Part shown: one piece after another, positions 25,512-34,711 of the stretch
Layout: each line of letters begins with the position of its first letter
How positions within the stretch are numbered: position 1 is the stretch's first letter
From: Streptomyces sp. GKU 895
Lineage (GTDB): Bacteria > Actinomycetota > Actinomycetes > Streptomycetales > Streptomycetaceae
Reading direction: 5' to 3'
Length of the DNA: 54,037 nt
Assembly (NCBI GenBank): GCA_002027195.1
Contig: MWJO01000053.1
Location: 1-54,037 of the forward strand
Notes under the pieces: generated by a model
The model's database searches: none
Told to the model about the DNA's origin: nothing
The model's input: the letters and a program-made list of their open reading frames with translations, nothing else
Made by a program: the position numbers and the translations under genes

Positions 25512-27137
25512 ACGACGACATACGCGGGCAGCAGGACGAGCCCGAGCTCCTGCGCGACCAGGTCCAGCAGGTTCTGCGGCACCGTGTACTGGTCGCCGGG
25601 GGACTGCTGGCCGGGCTGCTCGCCGGGGGCTGGTTCGCCTACGGGTCGACGGCGACGTACGAGTCCTCCAGCGAGGTGCTCGTGCGGGCGGCGACCATCA
25701 ACCCGTACGCCACCAACGGCGTCTCGGTCGACAAGCAGATCAACATCGGCAGCGAACGGCAGACCGCCGCGGGCAACGCGGTCGCCGAGCGCGCCGCCGA
25801 CAAGCTCGGCCTGGACCCCGACGAGGCCGGGGATCTGCAGAAGCGGTTGCAGGTCACCAACCCGCCGGACACCCTGGTCCTGAAGTTCTCCTATGCCGGC
25901 GCCACGCCCGAGAAGGCCGCCGCGGGCGCCGCGGCCTTCGCGCAGGCCTACCTCGACTACCGCGAGACCCAGACCACCGGCACCGTCACCAACATGATCG
26001 CCGGATACAAGAAGCAGCTCGACCCGCTGGCCAAGCAGCGCGAGGACCTCCTCGACCAGATCGACCGGCTCCAGGGCGACACCGAGAAGAGCACCGCGCT
26101 GGCCGCACAGGCCAACCTGCTCAGCCAGATCACCGAACTCACCAACGACATATCCGAGTTGAAGGCCCTCGACACCACCCCGGGCTACATCACGGTCAAG
26201 GCCGAGGAGCCCACCGCCGCCGAGGGCCTCGGCACGCCCATGCTCATCGCCCTCGGCGGAGTCGTCGGCCTCGCGCTCGGACTGCTCGGCGCCTGGCTGC
26301 GGATGGTCTTCGACCCGGCGGCCCGCTCCGCCGACCAGGTCTCCCGCGCCCTGCGCGCCCCAGTCCTCGGCAGCCTGCCCAGGGTCCCGGAGGAGCCGCT
26401 CCTCGCCGCCGACGGGGCACTGGCCGAGCAGTACCGCTCGGTCGCCTTCCGGCTCGCCTACGACCGGCACTTCGCCGACCGCCGCCGCCTCCTGGTCGTC
26501 GAGCCGGGCGGCGAGGGCACCACCGCCTCCGTCGTCGCCGTCAACCTCACCGCCTGCTTCGCCGAGACCGGCATGTCCGCCCTGCTCGTCGAGGCCGACC
26601 TGCGCCACCCCGATCTCGCCCGCCGGCTGCCCGAGGTGCCCGGCGCCCGACCCGACTGGGCCGACCGCGAACCCCTCGACGGCACACCGTGGCCGGGCGG
26701 CCGCCACATCACCGTCGACGCGGGCGAGTCCGGCACCTTCGACCTCGTCCCCGGCGTCCGCGTCCCGCACGTGGCCCGCACCCTCACCTCCGCCGCCACG
26801 ACCCGCCTCATCGACCAGGCCGACGCCCCAACACCACCGTCGTCGTCCTCGCCCCGCCCGTCCTCTCCTACGCCGACGCGCTCGCCCTCGTCGACCGGGT
26901 CGACGGCGTGGTAGTCGTCTGCGACCCGCGCACGGCGGCCCGTACGGCACTGGAGCGCATCCGCGAGCTCATCGACGGCGCCGGCGGCCAGGTACTCGGC
27001 GCGGTCCTGCACCAGGCGGGCCGCCGACGCCGGGTCCGCCGCCGGGACGCCCAGGACACCGCCGCCATCCGAACCCGAACCCGACCCCGAGCCCGGAGTC
27101 CGTCAGCCGGGACAGCCTCTCCTCGGGCACTCGGTGA
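25508..27137 (+). CDS. Wzz/Wzc-like chain-length protein with degenerate kinase domain (frame breaks near 26827 and 27060)
   Basis: About 543 residues. One transmembrane helix (VLVAGGLLAGLLAGGWFAYG, about 29-48) is followed by a Wzz-type periplasmic region with coiled coil (IAGYKKQLDPLAKQREDLLDQIDRLQ) and a second helix near 240-260, then a BY-kinase-like fold. The P-loop reads EPGGEGTTAS: the usual Lys is absent, and the Walker A' is LLVEADLRHPDL. CCCC at 26826-26829 should be CCCCC to continue as DAPNTTVVVLAPP. A further missing base around 27060 would give a Ser/Pro-rich tail ending at TGA 27135-27137, which overlaps a GTG start. Such proteins set polysaccharide length and work with Wzy; this one probably lacks kinase activity. 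Confidence 0.72.
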
Positions 27138-28344
27138 GGCCCGCACGGCCCTCGTCAGCTCCGTCCTCGACCAGGCGGTGAGCGCGCTCACCAACATCGC
27201 CGTCCTGGTCCTGGTCGCCCGCCACAGCGAGGCCGACACCTTCGCCCTCTTCGCCACCGCCTACGTCGTCTTCAGCGTGTTCCTCGGCGGGTTCGGGGCG
27301 TACGTCGGCCAGGAACTGGTCCTCCACAAGGAGCAGCCGCCGTGCCGCGGCGCCGTCGCCTTCACCGCGTCCGCCTCGGCCGTGCTCGGCGCGCTGCTGG
27401 CGGGCGGCGCCTTCCTCACCACCGAGGACGCCGCCGTCTTCGCGGCCCTCGGCCTGGTCCTGCCGATCACCCTCACCCAGGACACCCTGCGCTACTGCTT
27501 CTCGGTCCTCCGCAAGCCCCAACTGGCGCTCGCGACCGACGTGTTGAGGCTTGCGGCGGTCCTCCCCGTCCTCCTCCTCCAGCCGGACAACACCTCGGCG
27601 GCCCGTACGACCCTGGTGTGGGGCCTGTCCGCACTCCCCGCCCTCCTGCTGGCCCTGCTCCTGCTCAGGACCCGCACGAAGGGTGAACGGACCGACCTCG
27701 GGCGCTATCTCGTACGAGGTCATCTCGGCCGGCGCTTCCTCGTCGAGTTCGGCGTCGGCAACGCCACCAGCCAGCTCGCCGTCCTCGCCCTGGGCCTCTT
27801 CGCGACCCCGCTCGCGGTCGGCGCCCTGCGCGGCGCGACCACCCTCTTCGGCCCCCTCAACGTGGCCTTCAACGCGGCCACCGGCTTCGGCCCACCGCTC
27901 CTCAACCGCCACCCCGCGCCGCGCAGGGCGGCCCTGCTGGCGGGCGGCGCCCTGGCCGCGGTGGCGGCGGCCTGGGGAGCCGTGCTGTACGCGCTGCCGA
28001 GCGGCTGGGGCCGCCAACTCCTCGGGGACACCTGGGAGTCGGCGGCGAAGGTCCTCCCGGCGACCGGCGCCCAGTACGCCGCGATGGCCTTCGGCGTCTG
28101 CGGCCTCCTGGCCCTCCGCGTGCTCTCCCCCCGCGCCACCATGCCCGTACAGCTGCTCTTCTCCCCGGTGTCGGCCGGCCTCCTGCTCGCCGGTTACGCA
28201 TGGACGGGCGTCGAGGGCGCCGCCTGGGGCCTGTGCGTGGGCTCGGTGCTGAAGGGCGCGGCGGCCTGGATCCGAACCACCAGGACCGCGGCGCCGCAAC
28301 AGACCGGCGCAACTGCCACCACCGCTCCGGACGCAGCGCACTGA
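27134..28344 (+). CDS. Wzx-like polysaccharide flippase (frame break near 27147)
   Basis: About 403 residues if translation begins at GTG 27134 inside the GTGA overlap and one missing G at 27147-27148 is restored (giving VRPARALVSSVLDQAVSALTN). Without the correction the first in-frame start is GTG 27178. About twelve hydrophobic segments are visible, beginning with ALTNIAVLVLVARH and including FALFATAYVVFSVFLGGFGAYVGQEL, as in the MOP/PST superfamily of lipid-linked oligosaccharide flippases. It would move undecaprenyl-linked repeat units outward for the Wzy-like polymerase encoded convergently at 28425. Confidence 0.75.
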
Positions 28345-28424
28345 ACCCCCACGGGGCCTTGTCGGCGGCTCGAAGGCGGCCCGGCGGCACGCCTTCCGGC
28401 GTCGGTGGCCGCGTGGCGGGACCG

Positions 28425-29894
28425 TCAGCGCAACTGCCGCCAGCGCTCCGGGCGCAGTGTCGTGATCAGCGCCAGGCACATGATTCCGATCGCCACCCGG
28501 CCCGAGGCCTGCAGCAGCGGGCCCCGTAGCAGGATGAAGGAGTAGCCCGCGACCAGGGGCACGGCGAGGGTCAGGATGCTCGCCGGGCCGGGGTGGGCCA
28601 CCACGCGGGCGTAGCGCCGGTCGACCCGGGCCGACGCCCAGCCGATCAGGCCGAACCCGGCGACCATCCCGAACGGGCCGAAGTCCAGCCACAGTTCGGC
28701 CCACAGAGGTGAGGAGCGGTTGGTGTTGGCGGCCGCCATCCACTCGCTCACCATCACCCCGGTGTCCTTGGGCTTGTCGGTCCACACCGAGCGGGGCACG
28801 AAGAACAGGGCGGAGCCGGCCAGCTGGCGGCCGTAGGTGTGGCCGTTGCCGGCGTCGGCGTACGTGATGGTGTTGGCGAACATCGCCATCTGGTCGTAGT
28901 CCTTGAGCACCAGCGGATCCAGCACCGAACTGGTCTCGGTGGCCCTCGTGTTGGCCTCGTCGTAGCGGAACCTGTCCGCGAACGGGAAGATCAGCACCGC
29001 CGCCGCGACACCGAGGGACAGGGCCGCCCGGTACATCGCCGGGCTCTGCGGGAACACCGTGAAGAGCAGGGCCAGCAGTACGGTCAGGAACCAGTAACGC
29101 GGGTTCGAGATCGGGTTGTTGACGATCCCGTTCAACCCGACGAGCGCCACCAGCGCGATCCACGGCAGCGGCCTGCCGCGGGCGCGCGGGGAGGTGATCA
29201 GCCAGCGGGTCACCACCATCAGCGCGAGCAGCGCCGGGACTGTCCCGAACCCGCGCAGGATCGCCGTACTGGCCTGGGAGCCGGGCGTGGACAGACCGCT
29301 CGTCGCGATCGACTCGTTGATCTCCATGCGGCTCGCGAAGAACACCGAGAGCCCGCCGAGCTTCATCACGAACAGCCCGCTCCCGGCGAACGCCACCGCG
29401 ATGAGCAGCGCCAGGCGCCGCCGGGAGACCATCGCCGGCCGGAAGACGGTCCGTGCCGTCGACCGCGCCCCCGGCCGGACCAGCACCGCCCCCGCGTCGA
29501 AGGCCACGCACGCCACCAGGACGAGCGCGACCGCCTCCGCGAGGTCGGACCGCGAACCCGCGACCGGCACGGGCGTCTTGCCCACGACGTCCTGGGCGAG
29601 CGCGGCGATGCCCATCGCCATGTAGACGAACAGCCAGAAGGTGCCCTGGAGCAGCTTGCGGTGCCGGCCCAGGATCATCGCGGAGAGCCGGGCGCCCGCG
29701 TAGACGGTGAGCACCAGCTGGAGCCAGAACACCTGGTCGCGCAGACCGGTACCGGGCTGGAGCGCGACGAAGGCCGGCATGAGGACGGTGAGGCTGAGCA
29801 CGAGGGGCAGTGCCAGGACACGGCGGAGTGCGCCGCGCGGTGAGCCGCCGGTGGCCTCGGCGGGCCGTCGCGCAGTCAGAGTTACCGCCGACAT
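28425..29894 (-). CDS. Wzy-like O-antigen polymerase/ligase family membrane protein
   Basis: 489 residues with about eleven to twelve hydrophobic segments. A large soluble loop (FRYDEANTRATETSSVLDPLVLKDYDQMAMFANTITYADAGNGHTYGRQLAGSALFFVPRSVWTDKPKDTG region, about 300-375) is typical of O-antigen polymerases. GRQLAGSALFFVPRSVW resembles the Wzy family loop motif seen in capsule polymerases. It polymerises flipped repeat units on the outer face. It is convergent with the flippase gene 81 bp away and divergent from the acyltransferase gene. Confidence 0.8.
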   Translation of the reverse strand: MSAVTLTARRPAEATGGSPRGALRRVLALPLVLSLTVLMPAFVALQPGTGLRDQVFWLQLVLTVYAGARLSAMILGRHRKLLQGTFWLFVYMAMGIAALAQDVVGKTPVPVAGSRSDLAEAVALVLVACVAFDAGAVLVRPGARSTARTVFRPAMVSRRRLALLIAVAFAGSGLFVMKLGGLSVFFASRMEINESIATSGLSTPGSQASTAILRGFGTVPALLALMVVTRWLITSPRARGRPLPWIALVALVGLNGIVNNPISNPRYWFLTVLLALLFTVFPQSPAMYRAALSLGVAAAVLIFPFADRFRYDEANTRATETSSVLDPLVLKDYDQMAMFANTITYADAGNGHTYGRQLAGSALFFVPRSVWTDKPKDTGVMVSEWMAAANTNRSSPLWAELWLDFGPFGMVAGFGLIGWASARVDRRYARVVAHPGPASILTLAVPLVAGYSFILLRGPLLQASGRVAIGIMCLALITTLRPERWRQLR

Positions 29895-30008
29895 AAGCGC
29901 CCCTCTACGTTTAGTTCACAGAGTCTACGGATTTATGTGCGAGTGGCGGGCGGAATCCCTAGGGTGAGGGGACAGGGGGGGTACAGGGGGTATCGAGGGG
30001 GGTAACTC
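29895..30008. promoter_or_regulatory. Divergent promoter region of wzy-like and acyltransferase genes
   Basis: 114 bp that is AT-richer than its surroundings around 29910-29940 (GTTTAGTTCACAGAG, GGATTTATG). Two divergent promoters are expected here, but no convincing -35/-10 pair can be assigned. Confidence 0.4.
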
Positions 30009-30590
30009 TTGCGCGATCTGCGGACGTTCACGCTGACCGGGTACGACAAGGGGCGCGGGATCGCCGTCCAGGCCCTGTGGTTCTGCGTGCTGAACACGCT
30101 GTTCATGGCCTGGTTCTGCCCGGCGCGAGTACGGGTCGCGCTGCTGCGGGCCTTCGGCGCCGAGATCGGCGACGGCGTGCTCATAAGACACCGCGTCCGG
30201 GTCTTGTGGCCCTGGAAGCTGACCGTCGGCGACCACACCTGGATCGGCGAGGGCGCCTGGCTGCTCAACCTCGAACCGGTGACCCTCGGCTCCCATGTCT
30301 GCGTCTCCCAGGAGGCGCTGCTGTGCACGGGCAGCCATGACCATCGCAGCACCGACTTCCGGTACCGCAACGCGCCCATCCGCGTCGAGGACGGCGCCTG
30401 GATCGCCACCCGCGCGACCGTGCTGGCCGGAGTCACCGTCGGACGGCATGCCGTGGTCGCCGCCGGGACCGTCCTGGCGCGCGACCTGCCGGAACTCACC
30501 CTGCACACGGCCGAGGGCCCCCGCGCCTTGAAGGAGCCCACCCCGCACCCGGCCGAGGGCCCCCGCGCCCTGAAGGAGCCCACCCCGTGA
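30009..30590 (+). CDS. Hexapeptide-repeat acetyltransferase, WcaF-like
   Basis: 193 residues from a TTG with GAGGGGGG upstream. Left-handed beta-helix repeats run from about 50 to 160 (IGDGVLIRHRVRV, VGDHTWIGEGAWL, LGSHVCVSQEALL, VEDGAWIATRATVLAGVTVGRHAVVAAGTV). The active His is likely in CTGSHDH, followed by the WcaF-type phrase STDFRYRNAPI. Such enzymes O-acetylate sugars of exopolysaccharide repeat units. The last 28 residues are two copies of a 14-residue Pro-rich unit caused by a 42-bp DNA duplication and probably do not matter for catalysis. The stop overlaps the GTG of the next glycosyltransferase. Confidence 0.88.
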   Translation: MRDLRTFTLTGYDKGRGIAVQALWFCVLNTLFMAWFCPARVRVALLRAFGAEIGDGVLIRHRVRVLWPWKLTVGDHTWIGEGAWLLNLEPVTLGSHVCVSQEALLCTGSHDHRSTDFRYRNAPIRVEDGAWIATRATVLAGVTVGRHAVVAAGTVLARDLPELTLHTAEGPRALKEPTPHPAEGPRALKEPTP

Positions 30591-30592
30591 GA
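30509..30592 (+). repeat. 42-bp tandem duplication at the acyltransferase 3' end
   Basis: Two adjacent copies (30509-30550 and 30551-30592) are nearly identical over the first 37 bases. Each contains AAGGAG, the ribosome-binding site for the GTG at 30587, so the duplication doubled that site while keeping both reading frames (42 = 14 codons). Confidence 0.9.
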
Positions 30593-31708
30593 GCCCTGCA
30601 CGCCGTCACCCTGCACACCCCCACGCAGGCCTTCGGCGGCCCGGTCCGCGTCGCCGTGAACCTCACCGGAGGCCTCGCCGCCCGCGGTGTCGACACCCGG
30701 ATCGTCGCCCTCGCGGACGGCTTCGAAGGCCCGCTCCCCCACCGACGTCGACGGCCGCCCCGCCCGCCTCTACCCGGCCCGCCGGTGGTGCCCGGCGCCG
30801 GCTTCAGCGGCCTCACCTCGCCCGCCCTCCTCGCCGGCGCCCGCCGCCTGGTCAAGGCCGCCGACGTGGTCCATGTCCACCTCGCCCGCGACCTGGTCAC
30901 CCTGCCGATCGCGCTGGCCGCCCTGAGCGCCCGCCGCCCGCTGGTGGTCCAGACGCACGGCATGGTCGACCCCAGCGACAAGGCACTGGCGAAGGTGCTC
31001 GACGCGGTGGCGGTCCGCCGGGTGCTGCGGCGCGCCGACGCGGTCCTGCACCTCACGTCGTACGAACGCAAGGGCCTGGACGCGGTGCTCGGCGGCCGGG
31101 ACCCCGGCAACGGCATGCGGCTGGTCAACGGGGTGCCCGCGCAGGAGCGGCGGCCGCGCCCCGACGGGCCGCCCCGGGTGCTCTATCTGGCCCGGATGCA
31201 GGCCCGCAAACGCCCGTCGGACTTCGTCGCCGCCGCCCCCGAGGTGCTGCGGCGGCACCCGGACGCCCGCTTCGTGATGGCCGGCGCCGACGAGGGGGAG
31301 CTGGGGGCCGCCCTGAAGCTCGCCGACGCGCTCGGGGTGTCGGGTTCGGTCGACTATCTGGGCAGCCTCGCGCCCGGTGCCGTACTGGACGAGCTGCGCC
31401 GCACCCATGTGCATGTCCTGCCCTCCGTGGACGAGCCGTTCCCGATGTCCGTCCTGGAGGCCCTGTCGGTGGGCGTCCCGTCGGTGGTGACCCCCACCAA
31501 CGGTCTCGCCGACGACCTGGCGCGCTCCGGCGCGGGACGCGTGGCGAGGACCCCGGAGGCGCTGGCCGCCGAGATCCTCGCCCTGCTGGAACCCGCCGCC
31601 GCGGACACCGCCTCCGCGGCGGCCTGGCAGCTGTCCCGTACGTCGTTCTCGCTGGAGGCGGTCACCGACCGCCTCCACTCCCTCTACGAGTCCTTCGCCC
31701 AGGCGTAA
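30587..31708 (+). CDS. GT4-family glycosyltransferase (45-bp stretch out of frame at 30741-30785)
   Basis: 373 residues from a GTG overlapping the previous stop, with AAGGAG upstream. The N-terminus HAVTLHTPTQAFGGPVRVAVNLTGGLAARG and C-terminal block (PRVLYLARMQARKRPSDFVAAA, VLPSVDEPFPMSVLEALSVGVPSVVT, with the EPF...E nucleotide-sugar motif) identify a GT4 transferase. An extra C in the run 30736-30740 and a missing G at 30784-30785 put 15 codons out of frame: as written it reads HRRRRPPRPPLPGPP, corrected it reads TDVDGRPARLYPARRV. It adds a sugar to the exopolysaccharide repeat unit at the cytoplasmic side. Donor sugar unknown; GDP-fucose made nearby is one candidate. Confidence 0.87.
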   Translation: MRALHAVTLHTPTQAFGGPVRVAVNLTGGLAARGVDTRIVALADGFEGPLPHRRRRPPRPPLPGPPVVPGAGFSGLTSPALLAGARRLVKAADVVHVHLARDLVTLPIALAALSARRPLVVQTHGMVDPSDKALAKVLDAVAVRRVLRRADAVLHLTSYERKGLDAVLGGRDPGNGMRLVNGVPAQERRPRPDGPPRVLYLARMQARKRPSDFVAAAPEVLRRHPDARFVMAGADEGELGAALKLADALGVSGSVDYLGSLAPGAVLDELRRTHVHVLPSVDEPFPMSVLEALSVGVPSVVTPTNGLADDLARSGAGRVARTPEALAAEILALLEPAAADTASAAAWQLSRTSFSLEAVTDRLHSLYESFAQA

Positions 31709-32336
31709 CACCCGCCGGAGGTGAAGGATCTGGTCCCCTTCTTGATGGTGATCCGGTGCTTGCCGCCGGTCGCCGAGTCGAGGGACCAGGAGCAGTCCTT
31801 CGCCGTGGTCAGTGCCCGGTAGGTGCCCGGCGCCGGTCCTCGTGGGTGCCGTCGGCGTATCCGCCCTCGGCGTCCTCGATGAGCGGCTTCAGCTCGGGGC
31901 ACAGGCCCTTCACCGCGCCCTCGGCGTCCTTGATGTCCCCGGCGATGATCGCCCCGAGCGTGGCGTCGCGGTCGATCTTCGCGGTGGCGGCGAGCCGGTC
32001 GCAGGTCTCCTGACCGGCCTGGAGGATCGCCGCGGGATCGGTCCCCTCGGGCACCCGCCCTGACAGGTACTTCTTCTCCTTCTTGGTGAACGACCCGGTG
32101 ACCGGGGTGAGTTCGGCGTCGGGGACGGTGTTCTTCGGCCCCTGGGACGTCGCGGGCGCCTTGCCGGGAGCGGTACCGGACGGCGTACCGGCCGCGGGGG
32201 CGGGGGTGGACGGGGTCGCCGGGACGCCGGCCCCGTTTCCCGCCGCCTGCGTGGGCTGCTCACCGCTCCCGCCCCCGCCGCCGCACGCGGCGAGCAGGGG
32301 CAGGAGCAGCAGTGCCGCGAGGACGGGCCGCCTCAT
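31684..32336 (-). CDS. Lipoprotein of unknown function (frame break near 31835)
   Basis: About 217 residues. The signal sequence ends in a lipobox LAAC with Cys18, then a Gly/Pro/Thr/Ala-rich linker to about residue 65, then a conserved domain (KKEKKYLSGRVPEGTDPAAILQAGQETCDRLA). One missing base near 31835 is needed to join the C-terminal GTYRAL to KHRITIKKGTRSFTSGGCYAW, a beta-rich element with paired Cys found in many Streptomyces surface proteins. The ATG overlaps the stop of the upstream LamG gene (ATGA), so it is coupled to it. Its 3' end overlaps that of the convergent glycosyltransferase by 25 bp. Confidence 0.75.
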
Positions 32337-34593
32337 GGAGTCGTTCCGGTCGAGTAGTGCGAGGCCACCTGACTGGACGTCAGAACGCTTCCGTACACGG
32401 CGACTTCGTCGATCTGCCCGGTGAAGAACCGGCTCGACGGACGGTTCGGCCAGCTGTCCAGGTTGTCGCCGCCGACCCGCCAGAAGCCACTGCTCTGCTC
32501 GTTGCCGGTGACGAACGCGTTGGAGGCCCGCTGCGTGCCGTCGACGTACAGCCTCATGCCGTCGCCGCCCTGGGTGGCGACGACATGGTGCCAGTTGCCG
32601 TCGTTGAAGGACTGCAGCGTGGTGATGGTGCGGACCGAGCCCGTGTAGACACCGAAGACCAGCCGCCCGTTGTTGGTCATGTAGATGTGCTTGTCGTACG
32701 ACGTGGACGTCAGCTGCACCTTGTTGGCGAAGCCGATGAGCTTGCCGCCGCTGGTCGTGGTCGTCTTGAACCACAGTTCCAGGGAATAGGCCGACGGCGC
32801 CGGGTGCCGCTTGTCGCTGTACGTCCACTCGCTCTGCGAGCCCGTGTAGCCCACCGAGGAGCTGGAACCGGCGGCCCCGTCCGGGACGGCCAGGGTCGGC
32901 GCGTTCCAGTGGACGCCGCTGTCGTCGCCGCTGGAGCTGTCGGCGGCGTAGGCGTTCGCGGTCTCGTTGAACCGCCAGTACAGGCCGGCCCCGTCACCCC
33001 GCACCTTGGCGGCGTACGCGTCGGCCGTGCCCGCCACCGTCACCGACTGGGCGGTGGTCCTGGAGGTGGTGTTCGTGCCGTCCGAGGCGCTGATCCGGTA
33101 GGAGTGCGTCTCGCCCGCCGCGACCGCCGTGTCGGTCCAGGTGAGCTGGGGGCGCGACCAGGGCAGCGAGTCGCCCTGGACCTCGTACACCGGGGTGCTC
33201 GAGCCGTCCTTGTAGACGCGGTACGTCAGCCGGCTGTCGTCGGTGTCGTAGCTGGAGCGCCAGTGCACGGCGACCTTGCCGGCCTCGATGCTCTCCACCC
33301 GCACCTGCGGAAGGGTCGGCGCGCCGGTGTCCGGGCCCGACGAGACCCGGGTCAGACCCTGCTGGGCCGTGCCGCCGACGGTGGTGAACTCGCCGCCGAT
33401 CCACAGGTAGTCGGTGCCGTTCTTGGGCGCCAGGGCGAACACGCGCGGGCCGATGCCCTCGCCGATGCCGTCGTTGGTGTCCGGGGCCCAGCCGAGCTTC
33501 GCCGGGTCGGCCGTGGTCTGGCGAGCAGATGGCGGCGCTGCCCGTCCGGGTACTCGCCCATGGAGGAGCAGTCGTGGGCGTGCGAGGCGCTGTAGATCAC
33601 GCCCTGGTAGAGCTGGAGGGCCTGGGTGGCGCCCAGGCAGGTGTCGCGCCAGCGCTGGGCGAAGGTGTCCGGTTCGAAGGCGGTGCGGCCGTCGAAGACG
33701 CCGCCGCCGGTGCCTTCGTTGGCGGTGTAGACGCCGGAGGAGTCGGCGGTGATGTCCTTGACGACGGAGGTGTTGGGGAAGAACCCGCTGGGGTAGGCCC
33801 GCGTCACGGCTCCGGTGGTGGCGTCGGTGATGGCCAGGGCGTGCGAGTCGGTGCCGTTGACGGTGAAGAAGTCCCCGCCGACCGCGACGTGCTGGCCGTC
33901 CGCGGTGACCTCGACGGCCCGCCCCGGTTCGTCGGCGTTCACCGTCCAGGCGGTCAGCGCCCCGGAGGTGTCCACGGCGGCGAACCGTTCCCGGGTCGCA
34001 CCGTTGACCGTGCCGAAGTCCCCTCCCAGGTAGACGGTCGAGTCGGTCACGTCCAGCGCCCGCACGGTCGCCGTGACCGCCGGATGGAAGTCGGGACTGG
34101 GGGTGCAGGTGTCGATGTCGATCGCGGCGAGGCTGTTCACGCCGACGCCGTTCACGGCACCGAAGTACCCGCCCGCGTACAGGGTCTGCCCGTCCGGGGA
34201 CACGGCGAGCGCGCGGACGGTCGCGGTGCCCGAGCCGACCGTGAACGACAGGGTGCAGCCGGTCGGCGCACCGGTCGCGGCGTCGAACGCGGCGAAGTTG
34301 ACCGCCGGCTGCTCGGCGGGGTCCCCGGCGGCCGCGCCGGCCGGGCGGATCGCCGAGAAGGTGCCGCCGGCGAACACCACCCCGTCGGCCTGGGCGAGGG
34401 CGTACACGATGCCGTTGGTCTGCCAGGTGTCCAGATCGTCGGCGGTCAGGGCCACCGGGCTGGTGAGCGCGGCGGCGGGGGTGGCGGTCAGGGGAACGGT
34501 GAGAAGGGGCGCGGTGAGGGCGAGTGCCAGCGCCGCGACGCCTCTTCGTGAAACGGGTCTTCCGGTTCTGCGACTCTGTGATCTGCCGAGCAT
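32333..34593 (-). CDS. Secreted propeller-FnIII-LamG protein 1 (frame break at 33520/33521)
   Basis: About 753 residues from ATG 34593 with AAGGAG seven bases upstream. Twin-arginine-like signal peptide to about residue 45 (ATPAAA). Then delta-60/DUF5122-type propeller repeats (VVFAGGTFSAIRP, LYAGGYFGAVNG, VYLGGDFGTVNG, VAVGGDFFTVNG), a fibronectin III domain (VHWRSSYDTDDSRLTYRVYKDG) and a C-terminal LamG/concanavalin-like domain (YSLELWFKTTTTSGGKLIGFAN, FNDGNWHHVVATQGG). A missing G at 33520-33521 must be restored to read LLAQTTADPAKLGWAPD. LamG domains bind glycans, so a role in holding or sensing the surface polysaccharide is plausible. Paralogue of the next upstream gene. Confidence 0.85.
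33551..33924 (-). repeat. Near-identical tract shared with 36459-36832
   Basis: 374 bp matching 36459-36832 with four differences by eye, while sequence on either side is much less similar. It encodes the segment from VAVGGDFFTVNG to HDCSSMGEYP in both LamG proteins. A tract this sharp suggests recent gene conversion. Confidence 0.85.
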
Positions 34594-34711
34594 GTCTTTC
34601 TCCTTGTGCTGCGAGCGGTGCTCCGTGCGATCGGATGCGGGGGGTGGTGGTGAAGGGAGGGCCGGCGGCCCGGGGAGGGATGACCGGGCCGCCCGGCTGT
34701 CTGAGAGGGGC

